A DNA stretch of 64,000 nucleotides from Burkholderiaceae bacterium 16 (GCA_000955785.1 JYOD01000066.1:300-64299); one strand, 5' to 3'. Positions 8,707 to 18,178 are shown, counted from the first letter of the stretch. A program made the numbers and translations. Notes: generated from the letters alone by a model not told the origin.

Positions 8707-8919
8707 GATGTCATCCCAGGGAACGAACGCCCGACGTTTGCGACGCGCCAGGGCAACGCCCTGGGCACATCCCGCGGCACATCGGTTTGCCTGCAGGACC
8801 CGCTGGCGCGGCTGGCACACGCGCGCCTGCGCGCCTGCATTACGTAAACGGATTGGCTCCCCCGTTTATTCCCCTGTTCATGCCACGCTGCCTGCGTCGT
8901 CAAAGCGCGCCGCGGATCG

Positions 8920-9702
8920 CTATCGCCACGCCTCCGGATGCCCTCCCAGGCTGGCGCAGACATCGCCGGCGATGCTGCGCAGGCGAGCTTCGCCCAGTTG
9001 GCCTGACAGCGCATAGCCGGCCCCGCCGCTGACCCAGTAATAGGTGCGGCGGTCCGCCTGGCGCAGCAGGCCGAGCGAGGCCGAAGCCGGCGCGGCCGGC
9101 GTGATGTACAGCGTGAGCCGCTCGCCGGCCGCGTTCTGGTACATCAGTTGAGCAGCCGGGCCGGCGTCGCCCACAAGCAGCCGGCCGCCCAGCAGCGCGA
9201 ATCCGTATTCGTCCAGCGACGGGATGGTCACCGTGCGCGCGAGCCGGCGCGACAACCAGGTCTGCAAGTGTGGCTGGTCGGCAGCCGCCACCTCGACCGG
9301 ATGGCGCTGTTCGGGCACGAACACCGCGTAGGCGGCATCGGCGTGGCGCGCGAACTCGCGGGGATCGGCGCTCGCACCGGGAAGCCAGGCCACGCCAAGG
9401 GCCAGTGCCAGTCCGGCCAGCGCCCAGCCCATCGCGGCAAGGGCACGGCGCCACCAGCGCGGCCGCGCCCTGACCAGCACATAACGCAGGTTGGCTGGCA
9501 GCGGAAACAAGGCCTTGAGCGCGGCATTCTGCTGGCGATAGTGCTCTGCCAGCATTGACGCCTGCGCGTCATGCGCCAGCGCCGCACGGGCGGCCGCCGC
9601 TTCGGACTCCGGCAGTTCGCCGTCCACCAGCGCGCACAAGCGCGCTATCGCCTCGATATCCGGTGCGGGTTGGCTGGAGCCAGTTTCCCGATCGTCGTTC
9701 AT
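8920..9702 (-). CDS. Transmembrane anti-sigma factor
   Basis: A 260-residue partner of the ECF sigma factor encoded just upstream. The N-terminal cytoplasmic part has the usual anti-sigma layout (CALVDGELPESEAAAARAAL). A single membrane segment (about residues 87-110, ALAAMGWALAGLALALGVAW) is followed by a periplasmic domain. The ATG at 9702 overlaps the sigma stop codon (ATGA), the standard coupled arrangement. It is expected to hold the sigma factor inactive at the membrane until a periplasmic signal arrives. There is no visible zinc-binding HxxxCxxC motif, so it is unlikely to be a ZAS-type redox sensor. Confidence 0.85.
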   Translation of the reverse strand: MNDDRETGSSQPAPDIEAIARLCALVDGELPESEAAAARAALAHDAQASMLAEHYRQQNAALKALFPLPANLRYVLVRARPRWWRRALAAMGWALAGLALALGVAWLPGASADPREFARHADAAYAVFVPEQRHPVEVAAADQPHLQTWLSRRLARTVTIPSLDEYGFALLGGRLLVGDAGPAAQLMYQNAAGERLTLYITPAAPASASLGLLRQADRRTYYWVSGGAGYALSGQLGEARLRSIAGDVCASLGGHPEAWR

Positions 9703-10238
9703 GGCGTATTTCTCACCACCCTGAGCGGCACGTGCCGCTCGCTGTTTCCGCCTGCGCCACCGGTGCCATCGCCAAGCCATGCGCGCAAGTGCTCCCGCGC
9801 CCGCGACAGGCGCGACATCACGGTGCCAGGCGGCACCTGCAATACTGCGGCGGCCTCCTGGTAGCTCAAGCCCTCCAGCACGATCAGCAGCAGCACTTCA
9901 CGCTGCTCTGCCGGCAGCCGGTACAGCGCGCGTTGCACATCGCGCAGCAAGAGCCCGTCGATTTCGCCTGCCGCAGCCTCCTGCCGCTGCCACAGCGGGT
10001 CGGCCTCGTCCACGGCCACTTCGCGGCGGCGGCGCAACTGATCGATATAGAGGTGGCGCAGCACGGTCAGCATCCAGGCCCTGACGTTGCTGCCCGCGCG
10101 CAGGCGGCTGCCCTGGGCGATCGCGCGCTCCGCTGTGTCCTGCACCAGGTCGTCCGCCCACGCGGCGTCGCCGGTGAGGGCGCGCGCATAGCGCCGCAGT
10201 TGCGGAAGCCAGACTGCTATGTCATCGCCAAAGCTCAC
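9699..10238 (-). CDS. ECF-type RNA polymerase sigma factor
   Basis: An extracytoplasmic-function sigma factor with region 2 (DDLVQDTAERAI and LRHLYIDQLRRRRE) and region 4 (LPAEQREVLLLIVLEGLSYQEAA, then PPGTVMSRLSRAREHLR). The GTG at 10238 gives 179 residues, the normal size. The frame stays open to 10373, but that would overlap the upstream lipoprotein gene and adds Ala-rich sequence; the start is uncertain within a few codons. It overlaps its anti-sigma gene by 4 bases. Such sigma factors often control their own operon, which here may include the lipoprotein, the Gly/His-rich protein and the flavoprotein. Confidence 0.85.
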   Translation of the reverse strand: MSFGDDIAVWLPQLRRYARALTGDAAWADDLVQDTAERAIAQGSRLRAGSNVRAWMLTVLRHLYIDQLRRRREVAVDEADPLWQRQEAAAGEIDGLLLRDVQRALYRLPAEQREVLLLIVLEGLSYQEAAAVLQVPPGTVMSRLSRAREHLRAWLGDGTGGAGGNSERHVPLRVVRNTP

Positions 10239-10284
10239 AGCTGACAAGACATGGGGCGCGCATCCCGATGCATCCGCGCGGATC

Positions 10285-10440
10285 TCAGTACCCGCCGCCG
10301 CCCATGCCGCCGGTGCCGCTCGTGCTACGGCTGCCGTCGCGCGAGGCCGATGACTGGCCGGACCCGCCGCCATCCGAAGAGCAGGCCGCCACCGCCATCA
10401 ACGCCAGCAGCAATGCTGAAACCAGTCGGAGCGCTTTCAT
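10285..10440 (-). CDS. Small Gly/Ser-rich lipoprotein
   Basis: A 51-residue predicted lipoprotein. It starts at ATG 10440 after a strong AAGGAGA ribosome site. A hydrophobic leader ends in a lipobox-like AVAAC (Cys22), leaving a short mature chain made mostly of Gly and Ser with a GGMGGGGY end. I do not recognise a family. It sits immediately upstream of the sigma factor gene, about 45 bases away, so the two are probably co-transcribed. It may be a surface or signalling partner of the ECF module, but that is inference from position. Confidence 0.6.
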   Translation of the reverse strand: MKALRLVSALLLALMAVAACSSDGGGSGQSSASRDGSRSTSGTGGMGGGGY

Positions 10441-11198
10441 GTTGGTCTCCTTGGTGGCAGGCCACGCGGCGGCGGCATCGGCCGATGCCACATGCGCCAC
10501 GTCCGGCTGCGCGCATGCCGCCGGTCCTGCCCAACGGGTAAACGCATGGCGCCCCGGTTTTATTCCACCGCAGGGGGGGCGTCGCTGTCCGCCGCCGCAA
10601 TCGCGGCGTATCGCCGACTTCCGCGCCAGGCTCGTGCGGCCCGCGATACTTCGCGACGTTCCTTGCATTGTCATGCAAGTGATCTAGAGTGATGTGATGC
10701 GCCATTTCGCCCCGCCGTTCCGCCCCATCCTGCCCTGCTGTGACGGTGAATAAATAGTCACAACGCTTCACGGCATGACGGCATGACGGCACGACGTCAC
10801 GATGATGTGATCGAGCAATGGCTGGATTGAGTGCACTGACACAGGCTCGCATTCAGTTTGCGGAAATCACCTTCCTCCACCTCGTTCGCCCTGCCATTTC
10901 CCATGGCCAGGTCAGGCATCAAAGCTCTCACGGCCTTTCCCGCGCGCCGTGCGAGGCCTCCGGCCATCGCCGCCGTCCTGATCCCGGCCACGACCGATAG
11001 CCGAACCTTCAACGATGGCCTTGCGCCGCGCAAGGCCGGAATGGCTGCCGCCTTGCTTCCCCGGCGCCGGCCGGCGCCCCGCCGCGCCGCATCCGTCACC
11101 GTGCCGTCAAGCCGCGCTGCCGGCCCGGTCCGGCGGGCATCCGGCGCATGCATGTATTCGTGTCTCCAGTCCCCTACTACCGATTCCGAGGTTCTTTC
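10441..11198. other. Divergent intergenic region between the ECF operon and the RND efflux operon
   Basis: About 760 bases with no convincing gene; frames on both strands are Arg/Pro/Ala-rich and look like non-coding GC-rich DNA. Visible structures are a perfect TTGCAT-N4-ATGCAA repeat (10663-10678), the TGTGAC dyad listed separately, direct repeats of GCATGACG near 10772-10796, and a 16-base perfect palindrome GGCGCCGGCCGGCGCC (11063-11078). There is no tetR-type repressor gene here, although RND operons often have one divergently encoded. Confidence 0.5.
10739..10762. promoter_or_regulatory. TGTGAC-N12-GTCACA dyad, candidate operator
   Basis: TGTGAC at 10739-10744 and GTCACA at 10757-10762 form a perfect 6-base inverted repeat around an AT-rich 12-base centre, in the only AT-rich patch of this divergent region. 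It resembles a widely spaced regulator-binding dyad; the spacing does not match a canonical CRP site (TGTGA-N6-TCACA). It could serve the lipoprotein-sigma operon or the RND operon. Confidence 0.3.
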
Positions 11199-12449
11199 AT
11201 GCGCATCGAGCGGGTTCCATTTCGCCATATCAGTGCGGTGACGATTGCCTTAGTGCTTGCTGCGTGCGGACAGAAGCCAGCTGCGCCGCCGCCCCCGCCG
11301 CTTGAAGTCGGCGTCATCACCGTCAAGCCGGCCTCCGTGCCTGTCACGACCGAATTGCCCGGCCGCACCAGCGCGTTCCTGGTAGCGCAGGTGCGCGCGC
11401 GGGTCGATGGCATCGTGCAGCGCCGGGAATTTACCGAGGGCTCCGACGTCAAGGCCGGACAGCGCCTCTACAAGATCGACCCGATGCCCTACATTGCCGC
11501 GCTCAACAATGCCAAGGCAGCGCTGGCGAAGGCGCAGGCCAACGTCGGGACGCAGGAAGCGCTGGTCCAGCGCTACAAGATACTGGTCGGGGCAAACGCC
11601 GTGAGCAAGCAGGACTACGACAACGCCGTTGCCGCACTGGGCCAGGCGGTGGCCGACGCGGCAGCGGGCAAGGCGGGCGTGGAAACGGCGCAGATCAACC
11701 TGGGCTACACCGATGTCACCTCGCCGATCACCGGGCGCAGCGGCGTGTCGCAGGTCACGCCGGGCGCTTACGTGCAGACCAGCCAGGCCACCCTGCTGAC
11801 CACCGTGCAGCAAATGGACCCGATCTACGTCAACCTGACGCAATCGAGCGTGGACGGCCTGCGGCTGCGCCGCCAGATCCAGGAAGGCCGGCTGCAGACC
11901 AGCGGCGCCAACGCCGCCAAGGTCACACTGCTGCTCGAAGACGGCCGCACCTACCCGCAGACAGGCCAGATCCAGTTCACCGACGTGAGCGTCGACCAGA
12001 GCACGGGCTCCGTCACGGTGCGCGCGATCTTTCCGAACCAGGACCGGGTGCTGCTGCCGGGCATGTTCGTGCGCGCACGCATCGACGAGGGCATAAACGA
12101 CAAGGCCGTCGTCGTGCCCCAGATCGGTGTCACGCATGACCAGAAGGGACAGGCGATAGTGCTCGTCGTCGGCCAGGACAACAAGGTGGCGCAACGCCAG
12201 ATCGCCACTTCGGGCACGTTCGGCAATGCCTGGGTGGTGGACAGCGGCCTGCAGCCGGGCGATCGTGTGATCGTGAACGGCGTGGAAAAGGCAAAACCCG
12301 GCATGACGGTCAAGCCAGTCGAGGCCCAGGTGCCGGCGCAGCCGGCCTCCGCCGCGCAGGCAATGCCACCCGCGAGCGCACCCGCGGGATCCGCTTCAGC
12401 GGCGCCATCGACGGCGCCATCCCCGTCTTCCGCCCCGGCCGCGCGATAA
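11199..12449 (+). CDS. RND efflux periplasmic adaptor (membrane fusion protein)
   Basis: The HlyD/AcrA-type adaptor that links the inner-membrane RND pump to the outer-membrane channel. At 416 residues it has a lipoprotein signal with lipobox LAAC. The biotinyl-lipoyl and helical-hairpin regions follow (VRARVDGIVQRREFTEG, then AALNNAKAALAKAQANV). The beta-barrel domain ends in QPGDRVIVNGVEKAKPG. The C-terminus is a low-complexity Ala/Pro/Ser tail of about 45 residues. The start at 11199 follows GAGG and begins the lipoprotein signal; an upstream in-frame ATG at 11148 lacks this. It is the first gene of an adaptor-pump-channel operon, with a gap of only 15 bases to the pump gene. Confidence 0.93.
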   Translation: MRIERVPFRHISAVTIALVLAACGQKPAAPPPPPLEVGVITVKPASVPVTTELPGRTSAFLVAQVRARVDGIVQRREFTEGSDVKAGQRLYKIDPMPYIAALNNAKAALAKAQANVGTQEALVQRYKILVGANAVSKQDYDNAVAALGQAVADAAAGKAGVETAQINLGYTDVTSPITGRSGVSQVTPGAYVQTSQATLLTTVQQMDPIYVNLTQSSVDGLRLRRQIQEGRLQTSGANAAKVTLLLEDGRTYPQTGQIQFTDVSVDQSTGSVTVRAIFPNQDRVLLPGMFVRARIDEGINDKAVVVPQIGVTHDQKGQAIVLVVGQDNKVAQRQIATSGTFGNAWVVDSGLQPGDRVIVNGVEKAKPGMTVKPVEAQVPAQPASAAQAMPPASAPAGSASAAPSTAPSPSSAPAAR

Positions 12450-12464
12450 AAGGGAGCCGCCTTC

Positions 12465-15400
12465 ATGGCAAATTTCTTTATTGACCGGCCGATCTTTGCA
12501 TGGGTGATCGCCATCATCCTGATGCTGGCCGGCCTGGCCGCCACCGTCACGCTGCCGATTGCCCAGTACCCGACGATTGCCCCGCCCGCCGTCCAGATCA
12601 GCGCCACCTATCCCGGCGCTTCCGCGAAAACCGTCGAAGATACCGTCACGCAGGTGATCGAGCAGCAGATGAGCGGCCTCGATCACCTGCTCTACCTGTC
12701 CTCCACCAGCGACGACTCCGGCACGGCCACCATCACGCTGACTTTCGCGGCCGGCACCAATCCGGACATTGCGCAGGTCCAGGTACAGAACAAGCTGCAA
12801 CTCGCGACGCCCCTCTTGCCGCAGGCCGTGCAGCAGCTGGGCACCAAGGTCACGAAATCGAGCAGCAGCTTCTTGCTGATCCTCGCCTTTGTGTCCAGGG
12901 ACGGCAGCATGGGACGCTACGACCTCGCCAACTACGTGGCTTCGAAGGTGCTGGACCCGGTCAGCCGGATCGACGGCGTCGGTACGGTGACGCTGTTCGG
13001 CACGCAATACGCGATGCGCATCTGGCTGGACGCTACCAAGCTGAACAACTACAGCCTGACACCGATCGATGTCAGGAACGCGGTCGCGGCACAGAACGTG
13101 CAGGTAGCCGGCGGCAGCCTGGGCGGCACGCCGTCGGTGCCTGGCCAGATGCTGCAGGCCACCATCACGGAAGCCACGCTGCTGCAAACCCCTGCGCAGT
13201 TCGGCAATATCCTGCTGAAAGTGAATACCGACGGCTCGCAGGTGCGCCTGAAGGATGTGGCGCGGATCGATCTTGGCGGCGAGAACTTCAACTTCGACAC
13301 CAAGTACAACGGCCAGCCGACCGCGGCCTTCGGTATCCAGCTCGCCACCGGCGCCAACGCAATCAGCACGGCAAACGCGGTACGCGCCAAGATGACCGAG
13401 CTGCTGCGGTACGCGCCGCAGGGCGTGGTGGTGGAGTATCCGTACGACATCACGCCGTTCATTACGCAGTCGATCGAGGAAGTGATCAAGACCCTGATCG
13501 AAGGCATCGTGCTGGTGTTCCTGGTCATGTACCTGTTCCTGCAGAACCTGCGCGCCACGCTGATCCCGACGATCGCGGTGCCGGTGGTGCTGCTGGGGAC
13601 GTTCGCGGTGATGTCGGTGGTGGGGTTTTCAATCAACACGCTGTCGATGTTCGGCATGGTGCTGGCCATCGGCCTGCTGGTGGACGATGCTATCGTGGTG
13701 GTCGAGAACGTCGAGCGGATCATGGCCGAGGAAGGCCTGTCGCCGCGCGACGCGACGCGCAAGGCCATGGAGCAGATCACCGGCGCGCTGGTCGGCGTGG
13801 CCCTGGTGCTGTCCGCGGTGTTCGTGCCGGTGGCCTTCTCCGGCGGCTCGGTGGGCGCGATCTACCGGCAGTTCTCGCTGACCATCGTCTCCGCCATGGT
13901 GCTGTCCGTGATGGTCGCGCTGATCCTGACGCCGGCGCTGTGCGCGAGCATGCTCGAGCCGATCCCGAAGGGCCATCACGATGAAAAGACTGGCTTCTTC
14001 GGCTGGTTCAACCGTACGTTCGCGAAGAGCCAGCAAAAATACCGTGGCGGCGTGGTGCTCGTGATCCGGCGCTCCGGCCGCTGGCTGATCATCTACCTGA
14101 TGGTGATCCTGATAGTGGGCTTCCTGTTCGTGCGGCTGCCCAAGGCGTTCCTGCCGGAGGAGGACCAGGGCACGATGTTCGTGCTCGTGCAGGCGCCGGT
14201 GGGCTCCACGCAGGAGCGCACCGCCAAGGTGCTGCTGGATGTGCAGCAGTACCTGCTTACCAGCGAGAAAGACGCGGTCGAGGCAGTGCTGACGGTGAAC
14301 GGCTTCAGCTTCGCCGGCCGGGGGCAGAACTCCGGCCTGGTGTTCGTGCGGCTGAAGGACTACACGCAGCGCCAGTCCGCGAACCTCAAAGCCCCCGCCC
14401 TGGTCAAGCGGATCTTCGGACATTTCGCCGGGTACAAGGACGCCAACGTGTTCCCGTTGAATCCACCGTCGATCCCGGAGCTCGGCACGGCCGCGGGTTT
14501 TGACTTCGAGTTGCAGGATCGCGCCGGCCTGGGCCACGAAAAACTGATGCAGGCGCGCGGCATGCTGCTCGGCATGACGGCGCAGGACCCGATGCTCGCG
14601 CAGGTTCGCCCGAACGGCCTGAACGACACACCACAGTTCAAGGTCAACATCGACCGCGAAAAAGCCAATGCGCTCGGTGTCAGCGCCGCGGACATCGACC
14701 AGACTTTCTCGTCGGCATGGGCTTCGCTGTACATCAACAACTTCCTCGATACCGACAACCGCATCAAGAAGGTATACGTGCAGGGGGAGCCAAGGTTCCG
14801 CATGAATCCCGAGGACCTGAACAGCTGGTACGTGCGCAACGCGTCCGGCGGGATGGTGCCGTTCGGGGCATTCGGTTCGGGGGCCTGGATCTATGGCTCT
14901 CCCAAGCTGGAACGCTTCAACGGCATTCCGGCGATCGAGATCCAGGGTGCGGCCGCTTCCGGCAAATCCACCGGCCAGGCGATGAACGCCGTGGAAGCCA
15001 TCGCCGCCAAACTGCCGCCCGGCATCGGTTACGAATGGACTGGCCTGTCGTACCAGGAGCGCCAGTCCGGTTCACAGGCGCCGATCCTCTATGGCATTTC
15101 GATTCTGTTCGTGTTCCTGTGCCTGGCCGCGCTGTATGAAAGCTGGTCGATCCCGTTCTCTGTGATCATGGTCGTGCCGCTCGGCGTCCTGGGCGCGCTG
15201 CTGGCCGCCACCCTGCGCGGGCTGGAGAACGATGTGTTCTTCCAGGTCGGCCTGCTGACCACGGTGGGCCTGTCGGCCAAGAACGCCATCCTGATCGTGG
15301 AATTCGCCCGCGACCTGCGCGACCAGGGCATGAGCACCATCAATGCGGCGGTGGAGGCATCCCGCCTGCGCCTGCGCCCGATCCTGATGACATCGCTCGC

Positions 15401-15665
15401 CTTCATCCTTGGCGTGTTGCCGCTTGCGCTCAGCAACGGCGCGGGCTCGGGCAGCCAGCATGCGATCGGCACCGGCGTGATCGGCGGGATGCTGACGGCG
15501 ACCTTCCTGGCCATCTTCATGATCCCGATGTTCTTCGTCGTGATCGGCAAGTTCAGCAAGACCAAGGCAACGCCGGGTACGCCTCCCCCGCCATCGCCGT
15601 CGTCCGGCCAGCCTGACCAGCCGGACAGCAACGGCGACACCGGCATGCACAGGGAAGGACACTGA
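12465..15665 (+). CDS. RND efflux pump, HAE1 (AcrB/MexB) family
   Basis: The proton-driven inner-membrane pump of a tripartite multidrug efflux system. Its 1066 residues, two-fold repeated twelve-helix architecture and N-terminus (MANFFIDRPIFAWVIAI) are typical of AcrB/MexB. The proton-relay pair Asp407-Asp408 lies in GLLVDDAIVVVEN, the same positions as in AcrB. The second half carries the matching GLSAKNAILIVEFA segment. The C-terminal tail is Pro/Ser-rich. It lies between the adaptor gene and the outer-membrane channel gene. Family membership predicts export of hydrophobic and amphiphilic compounds, perhaps aromatic substrates or solvents in this organism. No specific substrate can be read from the sequence. 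Confidence 0.95.
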   Translation: MANFFIDRPIFAWVIAIILMLAGLAATVTLPIAQYPTIAPPAVQISATYPGASAKTVEDTVTQVIEQQMSGLDHLLYLSSTSDDSGTATITLTFAAGTNPDIAQVQVQNKLQLATPLLPQAVQQLGTKVTKSSSSFLLILAFVSRDGSMGRYDLANYVASKVLDPVSRIDGVGTVTLFGTQYAMRIWLDATKLNNYSLTPIDVRNAVAAQNVQVAGGSLGGTPSVPGQMLQATITEATLLQTPAQFGNILLKVNTDGSQVRLKDVARIDLGGENFNFDTKYNGQPTAAFGIQLATGANAISTANAVRAKMTELLRYAPQGVVVEYPYDITPFITQSIEEVIKTLIEGIVLVFLVMYLFLQNLRATLIPTIAVPVVLLGTFAVMSVVGFSINTLSMFGMVLAIGLLVDDAIVVVENVERIMAEEGLSPRDATRKAMEQITGALVGVALVLSAVFVPVAFSGGSVGAIYRQFSLTIVSAMVLSVMVALILTPALCASMLEPIPKGHHDEKTGFFGWFNRTFAKSQQKYRGGVVLVIRRSGRWLIIYLMVILIVGFLFVRLPKAFLPEEDQGTMFVLVQAPVGSTQERTAKVLLDVQQYLLTSEKDAVEAVLTVNGFSFAGRGQNSGLVFVRLKDYTQRQSANLKAPALVKRIFGHFAGYKDANVFPLNPPSIPELGTAAGFDFELQDRAGLGHEKLMQARGMLLGMTAQDPMLAQVRPNGLNDTPQFKVNIDREKANALGVSAADIDQTFSSAWASLYINNFLDTDNRIKKVYVQGEPRFRMNPEDLNSWYVRNASGGMVPFGAFGSGAWIYGSPKLERFNGIPAIEIQGAAASGKSTGQAMNAVEAIAAKLPPGIGYEWTGLSYQERQSGSQAPILYGISILFVFLCLAALYESWSIPFSVIMVVPLGVLGALLAATLRGLENDVFFQVGLLTTVGLSAKNAILIVEFARDLRDQGMSTINAAVEASRLRLRPILMTSLAFILGVLPLALSNGAGSGSQHAIGTGVIGGMLTATFLAIFMIPMFFVVIGKFSKTKATPGTPPPPSPSSGQPDQPDSNGDTGMHREGH

Positions 15666-15666
15666 G

Positions 15667-17181
15667 ATGCCCAGACTCGCCTCGATCACGATCGCCGTGG
15701 CCATACTGGCCGCCGGCTGCACGCTCCAGCCACGCTACGAGCGCCCGGCTGCCCCTGTTGCGCCGGCCTTCCCCGCCGGCGGCGCCTACGGCCAGCAGCC
15801 CGCCGAGAGCGGCACGGAGAGTGCCACGGCGGCCGCGCCGGCGACCGATATCGGCTGGCGGGATTTCTTTGCCGATCCGCGTCTCCAGCGCCTGCTCGAA
15901 CTGGCGCTGAAGAACAACCGCGACCTGCGCGTGTCGGTACTGAACATAGAAGCGGCGCGGGCGCAGTACCAGATCACGCGCGCTGCGTTGTTCCCCTCGG
16001 TCAACGCGGTGGCGTCGGAAACCCGGGCGCGCACGCCGGCGAACCTGACGGCCGCGGGCAGGACCATTGTGGCCCAATATTCGGTCGGCCTAAACGCGTC
16101 GTGGGAAATCGACTTCTTCGGCCGTATCCGCAGCCTGTCGGACCAGGCGCTCGCGCAGTACCTGTCGCTGGCGGAAAGCCGCAAGGCGGCGGAGCTTGCC
16201 CTGTTGTCTTCGGTGGCGAACCAGTATCTCGCCATGCTCGCCTTCGACGATGCGCTCGCCGTCACGCGCGCCACGCTGGTGACGGCCGAGGAGTCGTTGC
16301 GCATCACCAGCCTGAAGTTTGATGTCGGGACCGGCTCGGAGCTTGACCTGCGGCAGTCCGAAGGCGTCGTCGAGCAGGCGCGCGCCAACCTGGAAACGGA
16401 AGCCCGGCTGCGCGCGCAGGCGGAGAACGGGCTGGTGCTGCTGGTGGGAGAGCCATTGCCGGAGGACCTGCCGCCGGGCCTGCCGCTCAACAGTCAGGCC
16501 CTGCTCGCCGATATCCCGGCGGGCCTGCCGTCCGACCTGCTGACGCGGCGCCCCGACATTGCCGCCGCCGAGCAATTGCTGCTGGCCGCCAACGCGAACA
16601 TCGGCGCGGCGCGCGCGGCGTTTTTCCCGCGCGTGACGCTCACGGGCAATGCTGGCACGCTCTCGCCAACGCTCGGCGGCTTGTTCAAGCCCGGTTCCGG
16701 TGCGTGGTCGTTCGCGCCGCAGATTACCCTGCCGATCTTCCAGGGCGGCCAGAACGTGGCGGCCCTGGACCTGGCGCAGGTACAGAAACGCATCGAGATC
16801 GCCAGCTACGAGAAAGCCATCCAGACCGCCTTTCGCGAAGTGTCCGATGGCCTGGCCGCGCGCGGCACCTTCGACAACCAGATCAAGTCACTGGAACGCT
16901 TCACCGGCTCGCAGGAGCGCCGGCTGGTGCTGTCGGACCTGCGCTATCGCAACGGGGTGGACAGCTACCTGAGCGTGCTGACCGCGCAAAACGACCTCTA
17001 CAGCGCGCAGTTGCTGCTGATCAACGCGCGGCTGCAGCGGTTGACGAACCTGGTCGATCTCTACCAGTTCCTCGGCGGCGGCTGGATCGAACGTGCGGGC
17101 GACACGCCGCGCCCGGCCGACGCGCCGGCCGACTACAGCATGACCGCACCGGCCCCGGCGCCAGGGGCGGCCGCCCCGTAA
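15667..17181 (+). CDS. RND outer-membrane channel lipoprotein, NodT/OprM family
   Basis: The outer-membrane factor completing the efflux system. Its 504 residues begin with a lipoprotein signal (ILAAGC, Cys19). Two TolC-like repeats follow (about residues 60-260 and 275-470), with characteristic stretches GWRDFFADPRLQRLLELAL and SDLLTRRPDIAAAEQLL. The ATG lies one base after the pump stop codon, so translation is coupled. A short Ala/Pro-rich tail ends the protein. The three genes from 11199 form a complete, self-contained efflux operon. Confidence 0.94.
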   Translation: MPRLASITIAVAILAAGCTLQPRYERPAAPVAPAFPAGGAYGQQPAESGTESATAAAPATDIGWRDFFADPRLQRLLELALKNNRDLRVSVLNIEAARAQYQITRAALFPSVNAVASETRARTPANLTAAGRTIVAQYSVGLNASWEIDFFGRIRSLSDQALAQYLSLAESRKAAELALLSSVANQYLAMLAFDDALAVTRATLVTAEESLRITSLKFDVGTGSELDLRQSEGVVEQARANLETEARLRAQAENGLVLLVGEPLPEDLPPGLPLNSQALLADIPAGLPSDLLTRRPDIAAAEQLLLAANANIGAARAAFFPRVTLTGNAGTLSPTLGGLFKPGSGAWSFAPQITLPIFQGGQNVAALDLAQVQKRIEIASYEKAIQTAFREVSDGLAARGTFDNQIKSLERFTGSQERRLVLSDLRYRNGVDSYLSVLTAQNDLYSAQLLLINARLQRLTNLVDLYQFLGGGWIERAGDTPRPADAPADYSMTAPAPAPGAAAP

Positions 17182-17212
17182 GCTACCCTGGCCCGCGACC
17201 GGCCCGCGCCTG

Positions 17213-17983
17213 CTACCCCAGCCGCTGGCAGCTATACGCCTCGGTCCGGTAGGGAAACGCCACGCTCGGCTTGCCGGCCAGCGCCGGGCTGCCGTCGATC
17301 ACGGCCTGCAGCCGTGCGCGCACCGCATCCTGCTGCGCCGGCGGCAGCGAGGCAATGAAACTGACCGACATCACGCGGTCCACGACCACCTGCTGCGCGG
17401 GACCAACATGCTCGTAGGGGAAGGCGGACAGGGCCAGTTCGCCGAAGCCGGGCGCCGGGAACACCGCCTTCCAGTCGCCTTTGTAGAAGCGCGGCGCATC
17501 GCCCTCGAACGGCGTCATGATGGCGGTGAGCCGCGCCACCCAGTCGACCGATTCGTCGCGTACGTTCCAGACCAGGCCGAGCTTGCCGCCCGGGCGCAGC
17601 ACGCGGCCGATCTCGGCCATGGCGGCGCTGTTGGCGAACCAGTGGAAGGCTTGCGCGCAGACCACCGCGTCGACGCTGGCGCCGGGCAGCGGGATGGCCT
17701 CGGCGGTGCCCTCTAGCGCCTGCACCGAGGGCAGCGCGGCGCTGAGCCTGGCACGCATGGCCGCAACCGGCTCGACCGCGATCACAGTGGCGCCGGTAGC
17801 CAGCAGCAGGCGGCTGAACTTGCCAGTGCCCGCGCCCAGGTCCAGCACGGTCTTGCCGGCCCGCAGGCCAAGTTGCTGTTCCAGCCAGGCGCCAAGCGCG
17901 GGCGGATAGTCGGGGCGGCCACGGGCGTAGGTATCGGCCTGGCTGGAAAAACCCTGGGCGGCGGCGTGATGGATGTCGGTCAT
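17213..17983 (-). CDS. SAM-dependent class I methyltransferase
   Basis: A 256-residue methyltransferase with SAM-binding motif I (VLDLGAGTGKFSRLL), a motif-II region (VDAVVCAQAFHWF) and LRPGGKLGLVW after it, placing it in the UbiE/Methyltransf_11 group. The ATG at 17983 is chosen because MTDIHHAAAQGFSSQADTYA is the conserved beginning of this subfamily; the frame extends upstream without protein-like content. It is convergent with the RND operon. The methyl acceptor is unknown. Confidence 0.85.
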   Translation of the reverse strand: MTDIHHAAAQGFSSQADTYARGRPDYPPALGAWLEQQLGLRAGKTVLDLGAGTGKFSRLLLATGATVIAVEPVAAMRARLSAALPSVQALEGTAEAIPLPGASVDAVVCAQAFHWFANSAAMAEIGRVLRPGGKLGLVWNVRDESVDWVARLTAIMTPFEGDAPRFYKGDWKAVFPAPGFGELALSAFPYEHVGPAQQVVVDRVMSVSFIASLPPAQQDAVRARLQAVIDGSPALAGKPSVAFPYRTEAYSCQRLG

Positions 17984-18178
17984 GGGTGCGCGATTCTCTG
18001 AGTGCGTGGGACGGGCACTCCGGAGCCGGCAAGCGTGCAGGCGCGGCTCGGGAAGTGGCGGCACCGGGCGGCACGCGGTCAGGACCGTGGGAGTCTTGCC
18101 GTCGCGGCGGCGGCAAGCCGACAAGCTACGCCTTCCGCGCCCCGCCCGCAAGCACCGGTGCGCACCGGCTTGGGATGC

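Noticed and set aside
6523..8847. A 774-codon plus-strand open frame
   Set aside because: It is antisense to the flavoprotein and Gly/His genes, which have clear family motifs; the plus frame has none.
10739..10762. CRP-binding site
   Set aside because: The TGTGA and TCACA halves are present but separated by 14 bases instead of 6, so it is not a canonical CRP site. It is kept only as a generic dyad.
10797..11241. Open frames on both strands in the ECF/RND intergenic region
   Set aside because: Both are Arg/Ala/Pro-rich without motifs, lack ribosome sites, and overlap one another; nothing resembles a degraded regulator.
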